Source: Ornithinimicrobium faecis
GTDB lineage: Bacteria > Actinomycetota > Actinomycetes > Actinomycetales > Dermatophilaceae
Assembly: GCF_023923225.1 (NCBI RefSeq)
Contig: NZ_CP099489.1
Coordinates: 3,410,001 to 3,474,000, forward strand
Direction of reading: 5' to 3'
Length of the DNA stretch: 64,000 nt
Shown here in pieces: positions 42,067-49,731 of this stretch (within the stretch, counting starts at the first letter, position 1; the number at the start of each line of letters is the position of its first letter). The position numbers were made by a program, and so were the translations under genes. The notes below the pieces were generated by a model. That model was not told the DNA's origin. It made no database searches and saw nothing but the letters and a program-made list of their open reading frames with translations.

Positions 42067-43299
42067 ATGGCGCACGACTATGAGTTCCTGACGGTCGACA
42101 CGGTCGCGGACTACATCCGCACGGTGCCCACCCTGGCGGACCTGATCGACCCGGACGACCTGGTGTCCGTGGACGAGATCGGTGACGGCAACCTCAACCT
42201 GGTCTTCGTCGCCAAGGACTCCGCTGGCCGGGGTCTGTGCCTGAAGCAGTCGCTGCCCTATGTGCGCATGACTGGCCCGGACTGGCCGATGACGCCGGAG
42301 CGCTCCCGCCTCGAGGCTGACTCGCTGCGCATCCACGCTCCGTTGGCCCCCGGTCTGGTCAGCGAGGTCCTCCACTACAACCACGACCGGTTCATCATCG
42401 CGCTGGAGGACCTGAGCGACCACACCGTGTGGCGCGCCGCCCTCAACGAGGGACTTGTCCATGATGGCGCGGCGGCGGCAGCTGGCCGTTATGTCGCGGG
42501 CGTGGCCCTGGGCACCTCGGTCCTCGGGCTGGAGCGCGAGGAGCTGGCTGAGCGCCTGGCTGCCTCGGTCAACCCGCAGCTGTGTCAGATCACCGAGGAC
42601 CTGGTCTTCACCGAGCCGTCGGTCGATGCCGGCCGCAACAGCACCATCGAGGCCAACGCCCAGGACGCCGTCGAGCTGTCGGTCGACGCCGAGTTTGTGG
42701 CCGCGATGGGCCGGGCCAAGTGGTTGTTCATGACCAAGGCCGAGGCGCTGATCCACGGTGATCTGCACACCGGATCGATCATGGTGCGCAGCCCGGAGGG
42801 CAACACCGAGTGCGACAGCATCAAGGTCTTTGACTCCGAGTTCGCCTTCTATGGCCCGGTCGCCTTCGACCTGGGGGCGCTCTGGGCGAACTACACCATC
42901 GCCGCCGCCCGCGCCTTTGCCCTCGGCGAGGACGACCGCGCGCAGTGGGCCCTCGCGCTGGTCACGCAGACCTGGGATGCCTTCGAGGAGGAGTTCCGCC
43001 GTCGCTGGCCGGACCGGCTGGACCAGCGGGTCTGGGGCGATCCGTTCCTCGAGGAGTTGCTGGCCACGTGGCAGCAGGAGGCCTGGCTGTTCGCGGCGGC
43101 CAAGATGTCCCGCCGGATCGTCGGAGCAGCGAAGACGACGGACATCGAGACCCTGCCGGAGAACCTGCGCGAGGGCGCTGCCCGCGGCGTGCTGCAGACC
43201 GCACGCCGGGCAGTCCGTGAGGCTGCCGCCGACAGCTCGCCCAAGGCGTTCACAGCCCTGGCGAGCGAGATCCTGGTGAGCACCCGCACGGCCACCTGA
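42067..43299 (+). CDS. mtnK: MtnK-like 5-methylthioribose kinase
   Basis: A 410-residue kinase of the APH-like fold that phosphorylates the anomeric carbon of 5-methylthioribose. Diagnostic motifs are GDGNLNLVFVAKD in the nucleotide loop, LCLKQSLPYVRMTGPDWPMT, the catalytic loop LIHGDLHTGSIMV and the metal-binding FDSEFAFYGPVAFDLG. These texts are closer to MtnK than to other aminoglycoside-kinase-like proteins, and length is as expected (about 400). The product is the substrate for the MtnA-like enzyme in the same operon. ATG at 42067 is the start of homology; the frame extends back to 41593 but reads through the permease. Substrate could also be 5-deoxyribose. Confidence 0.93.
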   Translation: MAHDYEFLTVDTVADYIRTVPTLADLIDPDDLVSVDEIGDGNLNLVFVAKDSAGRGLCLKQSLPYVRMTGPDWPMTPERSRLEADSLRIHAPLAPGLVSEVLHYNHDRFIIALEDLSDHTVWRAALNEGLVHDGAAAAAGRYVAGVALGTSVLGLEREELAERLAASVNPQLCQITEDLVFTEPSVDAGRNSTIEANAQDAVELSVDAEFVAAMGRAKWLFMTKAEALIHGDLHTGSIMVRSPEGNTECDSIKVFDSEFAFYGPVAFDLGALWANYTIAAARAFALGEDDRAQWALALVTQTWDAFEEEFRRRWPDRLDQRVWGDPFLEELLATWQQEAWLFAAAKMSRRIVGAAKTTDIETLPENLREGAARGVLQTARRAVREAAADSSPKAFTALASEILVSTRTAT

Positions 43300-43306
43300 T
43301 GGACAC

Positions 43307-43339
43307 GGGTGAGTGAGTCACCACAGGACTCACTCACCC
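43307..43339. terminator. dispersed hairpin family, copy D (perfect 13-bp stem)
   Basis: GGGTGAGTGAGTC, loop ACCACAG and GACTCACTCACCC form a perfect stem 8 nt after the mtnK stop. The XRE gene converges from the right. Confidence 0.75.
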
Positions 43340-43441
43340 CTGCCCGCCAGGTGCGGCCACCGGTGGAGGAGTCACCTCACCCTGATCTATCCCGCGCACC
43401 ACAACCCCGTCGTATGCCGACAGGTGACCGTGTCGGTGAGC

Positions 43442-43987
43442 TCACCTGTCCTCGGGTGAGGGCGCTGGCGGCCGCGTCTGAGCGGACTGGGTCGCCTCCT
43501 GAGCAGCCGCCTCCCGGTCAGCGGCCTCCCGATCAGCGGCCTCTTCCCGACGGCCATACAGATCCAGGCCCACGGTGGTCCACACGGGCTGCGGCCCCAA
43601 GGGGCGGGAGAGCCGGAGATACTCCTGTTCCCACCACCAGTAGGGCCCGTCCTTCGCGGGATACACCCTGCGTTGCGCAGGAAACCGCCGACCGGAGCGG
43701 TCGCGGGCGACGAGATCCGTGCGCTCCCAGTCAGCGGCTCGAATCTGCCGACCCTCACGCACCACCACCAACTCAAACCCAGCCAGCTCCACCATTTCCT
43801 GGACCGTGCCGAGCGGCAGTTCACCCGCCCGCGTCTCCAGTCGGCTGATCATGGACTGGCTGCGCCCCAGCACCTCAGCCAGCCCCCGCTGGCTCAGCCC
43901 GACCCTCTGGCGCCACGCCCGCACGGCCAGCCCGACCTGCTCGGTCAGCGACGGCGGATCCAGCGTCTGCTCCCCATCAGCACTCAT
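43442..43987 (-). CDS. XRE-family HTH protein
   Basis: A 181-residue DNA-binding protein. Residues about 20-75 are an XRE helix-turn-helix (VGLSQRGLAEVLGRSQSMIS, RLETR). The middle has an uncharacterised region with tryptophans (PYWWWEQEYLRLSRPLGPQP, VWTTVGLDLY). The C-terminus is a low-complexity helix with repeated EAADREAADREAAAQEA. ATG at 43987 is selected because the reading frame beyond it resembles non-coding sequence; no strong ribosome-binding site is visible. It is divergent from the small peptide gene at 44237, 250 nt away, and could control it. Confidence 0.8.
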   Translation of the reverse strand: MSADGEQTLDPPSLTEQVGLAVRAWRQRVGLSQRGLAEVLGRSQSMISRLETRAGELPLGTVQEMVELAGFELVVVREGRQIRAADWERTDLVARDRSGRRFPAQRRVYPAKDGPYWWWEQEYLRLSRPLGPQPVWTTVGLDLYGRREEAADREAADREAAAQEATQSAQTRPPAPSPEDR

Positions 43988-44162
43988 GCGATCCAGTCTC
44001 TGGTCGCTCGCCCTCACCGACGCTGTGTGATGCCGAGATGTGGAGGACGGTGTGACCACGCGGACGCCTGTGGACAGGGCCGTCGTCTGCCTGGTGACAT
44101 CGGCGGTGTCAGGCGATGGGTCAAGACTGCTTAAAGGTTGTCCCACAGTCTGATTGGGTCTC

Positions 44163-44191
44163 TTGCCATCCCACGAGACGATCTCTAGCCT
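44163..44191 (+). promoter_or_regulatory. possible promoter of the small peptide gene
   Basis: TTGCCA (44163-44168) and TAGCCT (44186-44191) are 17 nt apart, 45 nt before the peptide ATG. The match is modest. Confidence 0.35.
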
Positions 44192-44236
44192 CATTCGCAC
44201 TCGAAGGGATCGAGTTATTACAACGGGAGGAACGCA

Positions 44237-44371
44237 ATGAAGCGCAAGACCTTCGCCACGATGGTGGCAGTTGTCGCACTGATGGCCGGCACGACGGGGG
44301 CAGCCAGTGCCGCAGGCGGGGAGAGCCCTGACATCTGTTTCAGCGCCGCGACCTGCAAGATGCTGATGTAA
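44237..44371 (+). CDS. small secreted peptide, 44 residues
   Basis: ATG at 44237 follows GGGAGG by 7 nt and opens a 44-codon frame ending TAA. The product has a basic start (MKRKTF), a hydrophobic core (ATMVAVVALMAGTTGAA) and an Ala-x-Ala site in SAA, a textbook secretion signal. Cleavage near residue 26 leaves about 18 residues, GGESPDICFSAATCKMLM, with Cys34 and Cys40 able to form a small disulfide ring. A strong terminator follows. It belongs to no family I recognise. A signalling peptide, small antimicrobial or redox peptide are possible; evidence for expression is indirect. An XRE regulator is divergent from it. Confidence 0.6.
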   Translation: MKRKTFATMVAVVALMAGTTGAASAAGGESPDICFSAATCKMLM

Positions 44372-44407
44372 GAGACTCCAACGAGCGCCCTGAGCGGCGC
44401 GTTGTTC

Positions 44408-44444
44408 GCGGGCGTCGCCGAACCCTGGGTTCGGCGGTGCCCGC
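44408..44444 (+). terminator. terminator of the small peptide gene
   Basis: GCGGGC-GT-CGCCGAACC, loop CTG and GGTTCGGCG-GT-GCCCGC form a long GC stem with one internal loop, 36 nt after the peptide stop. The converging M20 gene ends at 44530, so it may serve both directions. Confidence 0.65.
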
Positions 44445-44529
44445 GCTGCATTTGCGCGACGAGGCGCGCCGTCACAGTGGTCCAACCTGTACAAAACACG
44501 TACGGCGTGGCCCGAGCCTCCCTTCACAC

Positions 44530-45780
44530 TCAGAGGGCTGCGTCAGCCTCCAGGACGGTGCGGGTCAGCACCTCGATGCCGCGCTCGACGTCGGCCAGGT
44601 CGGTCCACTCCTCGGGGCAGTGACTGCGCCCGTCGCGTGAGGGCACGAAGATCATCGTGCTCGGCGCCAGGGCGGACATCTCGACGCTGTCGTGGGTCGC
44701 GCCCGAATAGAGCCGGAACGCCTCGTGGCCGGCCGCGGACGCAGCGCGCACGGCAAGAGCGGAGAGCTGCTCGTCCATGATCGCCGGTGCGTCGGTGTGG
44801 CCCCAGGTCACGGTGCTGCGCGTGCGGTGCCGCGAGTCAGCGACCTTGGCCTCCGCGTCGAACTCCGCCTGCAGCTGCTTCAGGCCCGCCAGCTCGGGGC
44901 TGCGGAACTCCCCGGTGAGCCGCGCCGTCTCCGGGATCACGTTGGTCAGCGGGCTGGCGGAGGTGAGCTCACCGACCGTGCCCACAGAGTCGCCACCGGC
45001 CGCGGCGATCCGCTGCACGGCCAGGATCCCGTCGGCCGCACAGCACAGCGGGTCGCTGCGCTTGGTCATTGACGTGGTGCCGGCGTGGTCGCGGCGCCCC
45101 TCGATGTCAAGCACGAAGGTGCTGATGCCGCAGACCCGGGTCACGACGCCGATCTCTGCGCCCTGCTCCTCCATCACCGGTCCCTGCTCGATGTGCAACT
45201 CGACATATGCCGCAAGGTCATCCGCCTTCCACCGGCACCCTGCGACGGCGTCGGGTTGGTGACCGGCACCGGTGATCAGGTCGGCCAGGGTGGTCCCCTC
45301 ACTGTCCGCGGCGGCCAGCTCGGTTGCGCTGAGCGTGCCTGCGGCAGCGCGGCTGCCCACGAGCTTGACGCCCTGGGGGTTGCCCTCCTCGTTGGCGAAG
45401 TCGACGACCATCAGCGAGTGGGTGGGCCGGATGCCAGCGCGGCGCAGGGTGCGCGCGACCTCGATGGCGCCGAGGACCCCGACGATGCCGTCGAAGCGGC
45501 CTCCGCCAGGGACCGTGTCGCTGTGGCTGCCCACGACGATCGCGGGGGCCGAGGGGTTGGTGCCCTCGAGCATCCCGATGACGTTGCCGACCGCGTCGAC
45601 TCGGGTGGTCAGACCCGCCTGGCGCATCTGCTGGGCGACCCAGTCACGGCCAGCCACGTCCTGCTCACTGAAGCCGACCCGGGACCAGCCGGGGAGGTCG
45701 GTGTCGACGAGTCCGGACAGGTGGGTCCAGCCCTCCTGCACCCAGTCGCCCTCGGGGGCGAGGTTCTGCGAGCGCGTCAT
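44530..45780 (-). CDS. M20-family amidase (N-carbamoyl/allantoate amidohydrolase-like)
   Basis: A 416-residue cytoplasmic metallo-amidase. Zinc ligands are visible in VVGSHSDTVPGGGRFDG (His, Asp), VDFANEEGNPQG (Glu pair) and VELHIEQGPVME (His), with a further His in GATHDSVEMS. The ending MIFVPSRDGRSHCPEEWT is typical of the ureidopropionase/N-carbamoyl-amino-acid hydrolase/allantoate amidohydrolase group. It would hydrolyse a ureido compound to amine, CO2 and ammonia. ATG at 45780 follows GAGGAG; an earlier frame start is unlikely. It lies 111 nt after the ribokinase gene on the same strand, consistent with base degradation alongside nucleoside use. Confidence 0.87.
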   Translation of the reverse strand: MTRSQNLAPEGDWVQEGWTHLSGLVDTDLPGWSRVGFSEQDVAGRDWVAQQMRQAGLTTRVDAVGNVIGMLEGTNPSAPAIVVGSHSDTVPGGGRFDGIVGVLGAIEVARTLRRAGIRPTHSLMVVDFANEEGNPQGVKLVGSRAAAGTLSATELAAADSEGTTLADLITGAGHQPDAVAGCRWKADDLAAYVELHIEQGPVMEEQGAEIGVVTRVCGISTFVLDIEGRRDHAGTTSMTKRSDPLCCAADGILAVQRIAAAGGDSVGTVGELTSASPLTNVIPETARLTGEFRSPELAGLKQLQAEFDAEAKVADSRHRTRSTVTWGHTDAPAIMDEQLSALAVRAASAAGHEAFRLYSGATHDSVEMSALAPSTMIFVPSRDGRSHCPEEWTDLADVERGIEVLTRTVLEADAAL

Positions 45781-45891
45781 GCTGACTCCTCTGTCACGCT
45801 GTCGGGTCCAACAGGCTGTCGTGTCCATCATGGGGCCGTCCCGTCGTTGAGGCGACCCAGCGTTGGATCGACCCAGCGTGGAGGCGCCGCC

Positions 45892-46800
45892 TCAGGCGGA
45901 CTGTTCGACTCCGAAGGTCGCGGGCACCTGCGCCCCGGGATAGCGCGTGCTCGTGGATGCCAGGGCCACCGCACGGCGCACCGCGCCCGCCAGGTCACTG
46001 GCGTCTCGGGCGAGCTCGTGGGCGAGCACACCACAGAAGGCGTCGCCGGCACCGCTGGTGTCGGCCGCCTCGATCGTTGGCGCGGGCACCTGCTCGACGA
46101 CCTGGCCGCCGGGCTCGATGATGACGGCTCCGTCGCGCCCGAGCGTCACCACGAGCGAGCCGGCGAAGTCCAGGGCGGCCGCGCACTCGCTGACCTCGGC
46201 CAGGGTGGTCGGCGTGGGCCGTCCCGCCAGCTGTCCGAGCTCGGCCCGGTTGGGCACGAGCACATCGACGTGCGCCAGCAGCTCCGCGAGCTCCGTGGCC
46301 GCACGGGCCGGGGCCGGGTTGAGCACCAACCGCGACGGGCCAGCCTCCGCAGCGGCCAGCAGGCCCTCGATCGGCACCTCCAGCTGGGCTAGGACGATCT
46401 CCTGCGAGCAGTCGCCGATGGCCTCGCCGACCCAGGCCGCATCAACGTGGTCGTTGGCGGCCGGGTCGACGATGATCAGGTTCTCCCCGTCGGCAGCGAC
46501 CACCACGATGGCCGTGCCGGTCGGGGTCTCCTCGAGCTGGCGCACCCCCGTGGTGTCGATGCCGCGCTCGGTCAGGGCGCCGAGCCCGGTGCCGGCGTTG
46601 TCGTCCGAGCCCACGGCGCCGATGAAGCGCACCTGGCTGCCCAGGGTGGCGGCCGCAACCGCCTGGTTCGCGCCCTTGCCGCCTGGGGAGGACGACCGGC
46701 CGGTGGCGAGGATCGTCTCGCCGTGGCCGGGCAGGACGGGCACGCGATAGGTCGTGTCGACATTGATCGAGCCGACGACACAGACCCGGCCCGTGGTCAC
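45892..46800 (-). CDS. rbsK: ribokinase
   Basis: A 302-residue PfkB-family kinase that phosphorylates ribose to ribose-5-phosphate. Key parts are VVGSINVDTTYRVPVLPGHG, GGKGANQAVAAATLG near residue 40, and the anion-hole/base motif DTSGAGDAFCGVLAHEL near 250. Length matches ribokinase (about 300). GTG at 46800 overlaps the nucleoside-hydrolase stop by 4 nt. In this operon it would use the ribose released by the hydrolase. Confidence 0.9.
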   Translation of the reverse strand: MTTGRVCVVGSINVDTTYRVPVLPGHGETILATGRSSSPGGKGANQAVAAATLGSQVRFIGAVGSDDNAGTGLGALTERGIDTTGVRQLEETPTGTAIVVVAADGENLIIVDPAANDHVDAAWVGEAIGDCSQEIVLAQLEVPIEGLLAAAEAGPSRLVLNPAPARAATELAELLAHVDVLVPNRAELGQLAGRPTPTTLAEVSECAAALDFAGSLVVTLGRDGAVIIEPGGQVVEQVPAPTIEAADTSGAGDAFCGVLAHELARDASDLAGAVRRAVALASTSTRYPGAQVPATFGVEQSA

Positions 46801-47834
46801 GGCCGTGCCTCCACGGGTGCGGCCCCGGGAGCGGGGTCGCTGTGCCCGACAGCGCCGTCGCCCTGCACGACAGCGCCTTCGCCCTGCCCGACAGCGGGGG
46901 TTCCGAGGGTGTCGACGGCGGCAAGCACGAGGTCCCAATAACGCTGCGCGTCCAGCGTGATGGCGATCTGCGCGTTGGGGGTACGGTCCGGATAGCGACC
47001 ATAGAGGTCGGCGATCGTGGTGCCGCGGGTCCAGGTGCCATCCAGCTCGACGGCCAGGAAGGCCTCGCGCCACTCGATCACGTCTGGATCGATCAGCGCC
47101 GCGATGGTGCAGGGGTCGTGCACCGGCGGGGCGTCGAACTCCCACACCTTCTTGTAGGAACTGCCGAAGAAGCCCATCCACGCCGCACACGTCTGCCCGA
47201 TCACGTGCTGCATGGCGGCCATGCGCTCGACCACCTCGGGGGTGGCCAGCGCTTGGTGAGTCAGGTTGAGCCCGATCATGCGCACCGGCACACCGGCCGA
47301 GAGCACGATGTCGAGAGCCTCCGGGTCGGCATAGGTGTTGAACTCTGCCGTCGGGGTGTGGTTGCCGCCGTGGGTGCCACCGCCCATGAAGATCACCTCG
47401 GCGATCTTGTCGGTCAGTTCGGGCTGGTCGCGCAGCAGCGCGCCCACGTTGGTCATCGGACCGGTCACCACGACCGTCACCGGCTCGGGGTGCTCGCGCA
47501 GCACGCGCGAGAGCAGCTCGACCGCCGACTCCCCCACGAGCTCAAACCCGGGCTCGGGCAGGTCCGGCCCGTCGAGGCCGCTGGCACCGTGGACATAGTT
47601 GCCCAGAGCCAGGTCACCAGCCAGCGGCCCAGCCGCACCCTCGGCGACCGGGACGTCGGTGGCGCCAGCCAGCGTCAGCACCCGCAGCGCGTTGCGGGTG
47701 GCATCGGTGACCGCACAGTTGCCGAAGCAGGTGGTGACGGCCAGCAGGTCGATGGCCGGTGAGCTGACCGCCAGCAGCAGCGCGACCGCGTCGTCGTGTC
47801 CCGGATCGCAGTCCAGGACGATCGGGCGGGCCAT
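46797..47834 (-). CDS. nucleoside hydrolase (IunH/RihA family)
   Basis: A 345-residue enzyme that hydrolyses ribonucleosides to base and ribose. The calcium-binding hallmark DCDPGHDDAVALLLA is at residues 8-22; further family parts are VVVTGPMTNVGALL, EVIFMGGGTHGGN, AEFNTYADPEALDIVLSAG and FDAPPVHDPCTIAALID with the conserved His-Asp. After residue 315 a repetitive tail (VGQGEGAVVQGDGAVG) is added, which is unusual for the family. The ATG at 47834 overlaps the upstream stop (TGATG), and the ribokinase gene overlaps its end. Confidence 0.92.
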   Translation of the reverse strand: MARPIVLDCDPGHDDAVALLLAVSSPAIDLLAVTTCFGNCAVTDATRNALRVLTLAGATDVPVAEGAAGPLAGDLALGNYVHGASGLDGPDLPEPGFELVGESAVELLSRVLREHPEPVTVVVTGPMTNVGALLRDQPELTDKIAEVIFMGGGTHGGNHTPTAEFNTYADPEALDIVLSAGVPVRMIGLNLTHQALATPEVVERMAAMQHVIGQTCAAWMGFFGSSYKKVWEFDAPPVHDPCTIAALIDPDVIEWREAFLAVELDGTWTRGTTIADLYGRYPDRTPNAQIAITLDAQRYWDLVLAAVDTLGTPAVGQGEGAVVQGDGAVGHSDPAPGAAPVEARP

Positions 47835-48595
47835 CAGCGCGCCGAGGTGTTGACCGGCTCGCCGGCGAGCCAGCGCAGCATGCCACCGACCAGGGGCGCG
47901 AAGCCGTCCCAGTCCAGGAACTCCTGCGGGCACCAGTGCGGGCCGATGTCGGAGGCCCAGGCCAGGGACCGGCCCGTGCCCACCTCGCGGGTGGCCAGCA
48001 GCACGTCCTCGCCGACCGTGGCCTGCACGACGGCGTCCTCGCGGGCCACGATCTCGTTGTAACCCAGCAACTCGGGGGCACCAGCACACAACCCGGCGAG
48101 CTCGTGCTCGGCGCCGGTCTCGCTGACGGCGGCACCCTGCGGCACCTCGACGCGGTCGTCGCCGGGGATCATCGAGATCGGCAGGACGTCGGCGATCGGG
48201 CTGCGCCCGAAGTTGGCGATGGCGTTGATGCCCTGGAAGCTCAGATAGCCGCCGGCCATCATCAGTCCCCCACCGTCACGGGTCCACTGCGCGAGGGCCT
48301 CGAGCGAGTTGTCGCTGCGCTGCCCGCCCTTCCAGGTCTCCGGGGTCAGCACGAAAGAGTTGTAGCCGATGTCGGAGATGATGATGACGTCATAGGCCGA
48401 CAGCGCCTCGGCGGTGCGGGGGAACTTGGCGGGGACGTCGTGCCCATACATCTGCTCGACCTCGATCCCCTGCTCCTTGGCGGCCGCGATGAAGGCGTCG
48501 GCGCCGGTGTCGAAGACGGTGCTGTTGAAGTGGTCGAACCCCTTGTGGTGGGTCTCGTGGACGACCCAGCTCTCTCCGGCCAGAAGCACTCGCAT
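47834..48595 (-). CDS. glutamine-amidotransferase-like (ThuA/DUF1355-type) protein
   Basis: A 253-residue protein with a class I amidotransferase-like fold. The text SAYDVIIISDIGYNSFVLTP, GGGLMMAGGYLSFQGINAIA and PVQGAAVSE-like strands match the GATase-like/DUF1355 group, which has the fold but usually not the full Cys-His-Glu triad; here the position after GGY is Leu, not Cys. A hydrolase or ligand-binding role is possible. ATG at 48595 follows GAGGAG-like AGGAGAGAC. It lies between the phosphotriesterase-like and nucleoside-hydrolase genes in the operon. Function uncertain. Confidence 0.75.
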   Translation of the reverse strand: MRVLLAGESWVVHETHHKGFDHFNSTVFDTGADAFIAAAKEQGIEVEQMYGHDVPAKFPRTAEALSAYDVIIISDIGYNSFVLTPETWKGGQRSDNSLEALAQWTRDGGGLMMAGGYLSFQGINAIANFGRSPIADVLPISMIPGDDRVEVPQGAAVSETGAEHELAGLCAGAPELLGYNEIVAREDAVVQATVGEDVLLATREVGTGRSLAWASDIGPHWCPQEFLDWDGFAPLVGGMLRWLAGEPVNTSAR

Positions 48596-48681
48596 GTGTC
48601 TCTCCTCAGTCTCGTGTGTCGATCTCGTGTGTCAGTGGTCGTGCGTGTGTCAGTCGTGTGGGTGATCGGTGTGGGCAGGTG
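48596..48681. repeat. degenerate CGTGTGTC repeats in an operon gap
   Basis: Several imperfect copies of TCGTGTGTC or TCGTGTGGG occupy the gap between two minus-strand genes. It looks like simple-sequence expansion and shows no hairpin. Confidence 0.45.
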
Positions 48682-49731
48682 TCAGGAGCCAGCGCGGCCG
48701 ACAAACAGGGCCCGCGGGTTGGTCACGAGCAGCTGGTTGATCTGGTCGTCGGTCATCCCGTGGCGGCGCAGGCGGGGCACGAAATATTGCAGGATGTGGC
48801 CATAGCCCGGCCCGCCGTGGCGGCGCAGCAGGGACTTGATGAAGATGTCCTGCGAGATCAGCAGCTGGTCCCCGAAGCCGTCCGCCACCAGCTCGGTGAG
48901 AGCCGCGGCGTTGTCGTCGTCGGAGGGGCACTGCACGTCCTGGTCGGCATAAAAGACCTCCATGCCGATCATGTCGTATTGCACCCACGCACCGCGGCGC
49001 AGCAGGTCACGCTGATAGGGCCGGTCAGCCGCCGAGGGGCCCATGTGACACAACACAACGCGCGCCGGGTCGACGCCGACCTGCTCGGCCAGGTCGAGGA
49101 CCTCACCGCCGCGGCGGAACCAACCAGGCAGATGCACCTGGATCGGCAGGCCGCCGCTGAGCATCTGCGCGAGGAAGGCACCGTGCAGGCTGACCCGCTC
49201 GGCCGGCGTGAAGTCGGCGCTGACACCGATCTCACCGATGATGCCGGGCCGGACCCCGTCCTCGCCGTCCGCCAGGTCCGCGAGGATCACCTCGGCCACG
49301 GCCTGGGGGGCCATCGCCCCCACGTCGGTGGGGTGACTGCCCTCCAGATAGAACCCGGTCCCCGCGATGACCTGCACCCCGGTGCGCTCACTGACCTCCC
49401 GCAGACCGGCGAGATTCCGACCTGCCCCCAGGCCGGTGGTGTCGATGATCGTCCGCCCGGCGAGCTCGGCATACCGAATCACCTCGGTGACCGAGACCTC
49501 CACGTCCGCCAGGAGGAGGTTGTCCAGGTTGCCAAACGGGTCCTGGCGCAGGTCCCAGAGCAGGTCCTCAGTGACCGGCCGCTGGGCGAAGTCGTCGGGG
49601 TCCCAGCCGGTCGAGGAGGTGCGGTGCGCCCAGGAGGTCACGTCGGTGAAGATGTGCTCGTGGGTCAGGGTGATGCCCAGCTGGTCGGCCGGCACCGGCC
49701 CGGTGACCGTGGTGACCAGTGGCTCGCTCAC
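48682..49731 (-). CDS. phosphotriesterase-family metal-dependent hydrolase
   Basis: A 349-residue TIM-barrel hydrolase. Metal ligands are HxH in ITLTHEHIFTDV, the bridging residue in IIGEIGVSADF (Glu, as in lactonase-like members), His in IQVHLPGWF and VVLCHMGPSA, and Asp in ISQDIFIKS. The family includes lactonases, carboxylesterases and phospho-sugar lactonases. GTG at 49731 overlaps the permease stop by 4 nt. In a nucleoside operon it might open a lactone or ring intermediate, but the substrate is not predictable. Confidence 0.87.
   Translation of the reverse strand: MSEPLVTTVTGPVPADQLGITLTHEHIFTDVTSWAHRTSSTGWDPDDFAQRPVTEDLLWDLRQDPFGNLDNLLLADVEVSVTEVIRYAELAGRTIIDTTGLGAGRNLAGLREVSERTGVQVIAGTGFYLEGSHPTDVGAMAPQAVAEVILADLADGEDGVRPGIIGEIGVSADFTPAERVSLHGAFLAQMLSGGLPIQVHLPGWFRRGGEVLDLAEQVGVDPARVVLCHMGPSAADRPYQRDLLRRGAWVQYDMIGMEVFYADQDVQCPSDDDNAAALTELVADGFGDQLLISQDIFIKSLLRRHGGPGYGHILQYFVPRLRRHGMTDDQINQLLVTNPRALFVGRAGS

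Noticed and set aside
45840..45885. CGACCCAGCGT direct repeat between the ribokinase and M20 genes
   Set aside because: Two short imperfect copies in a GC-rich gap; not distinguishable from chance.
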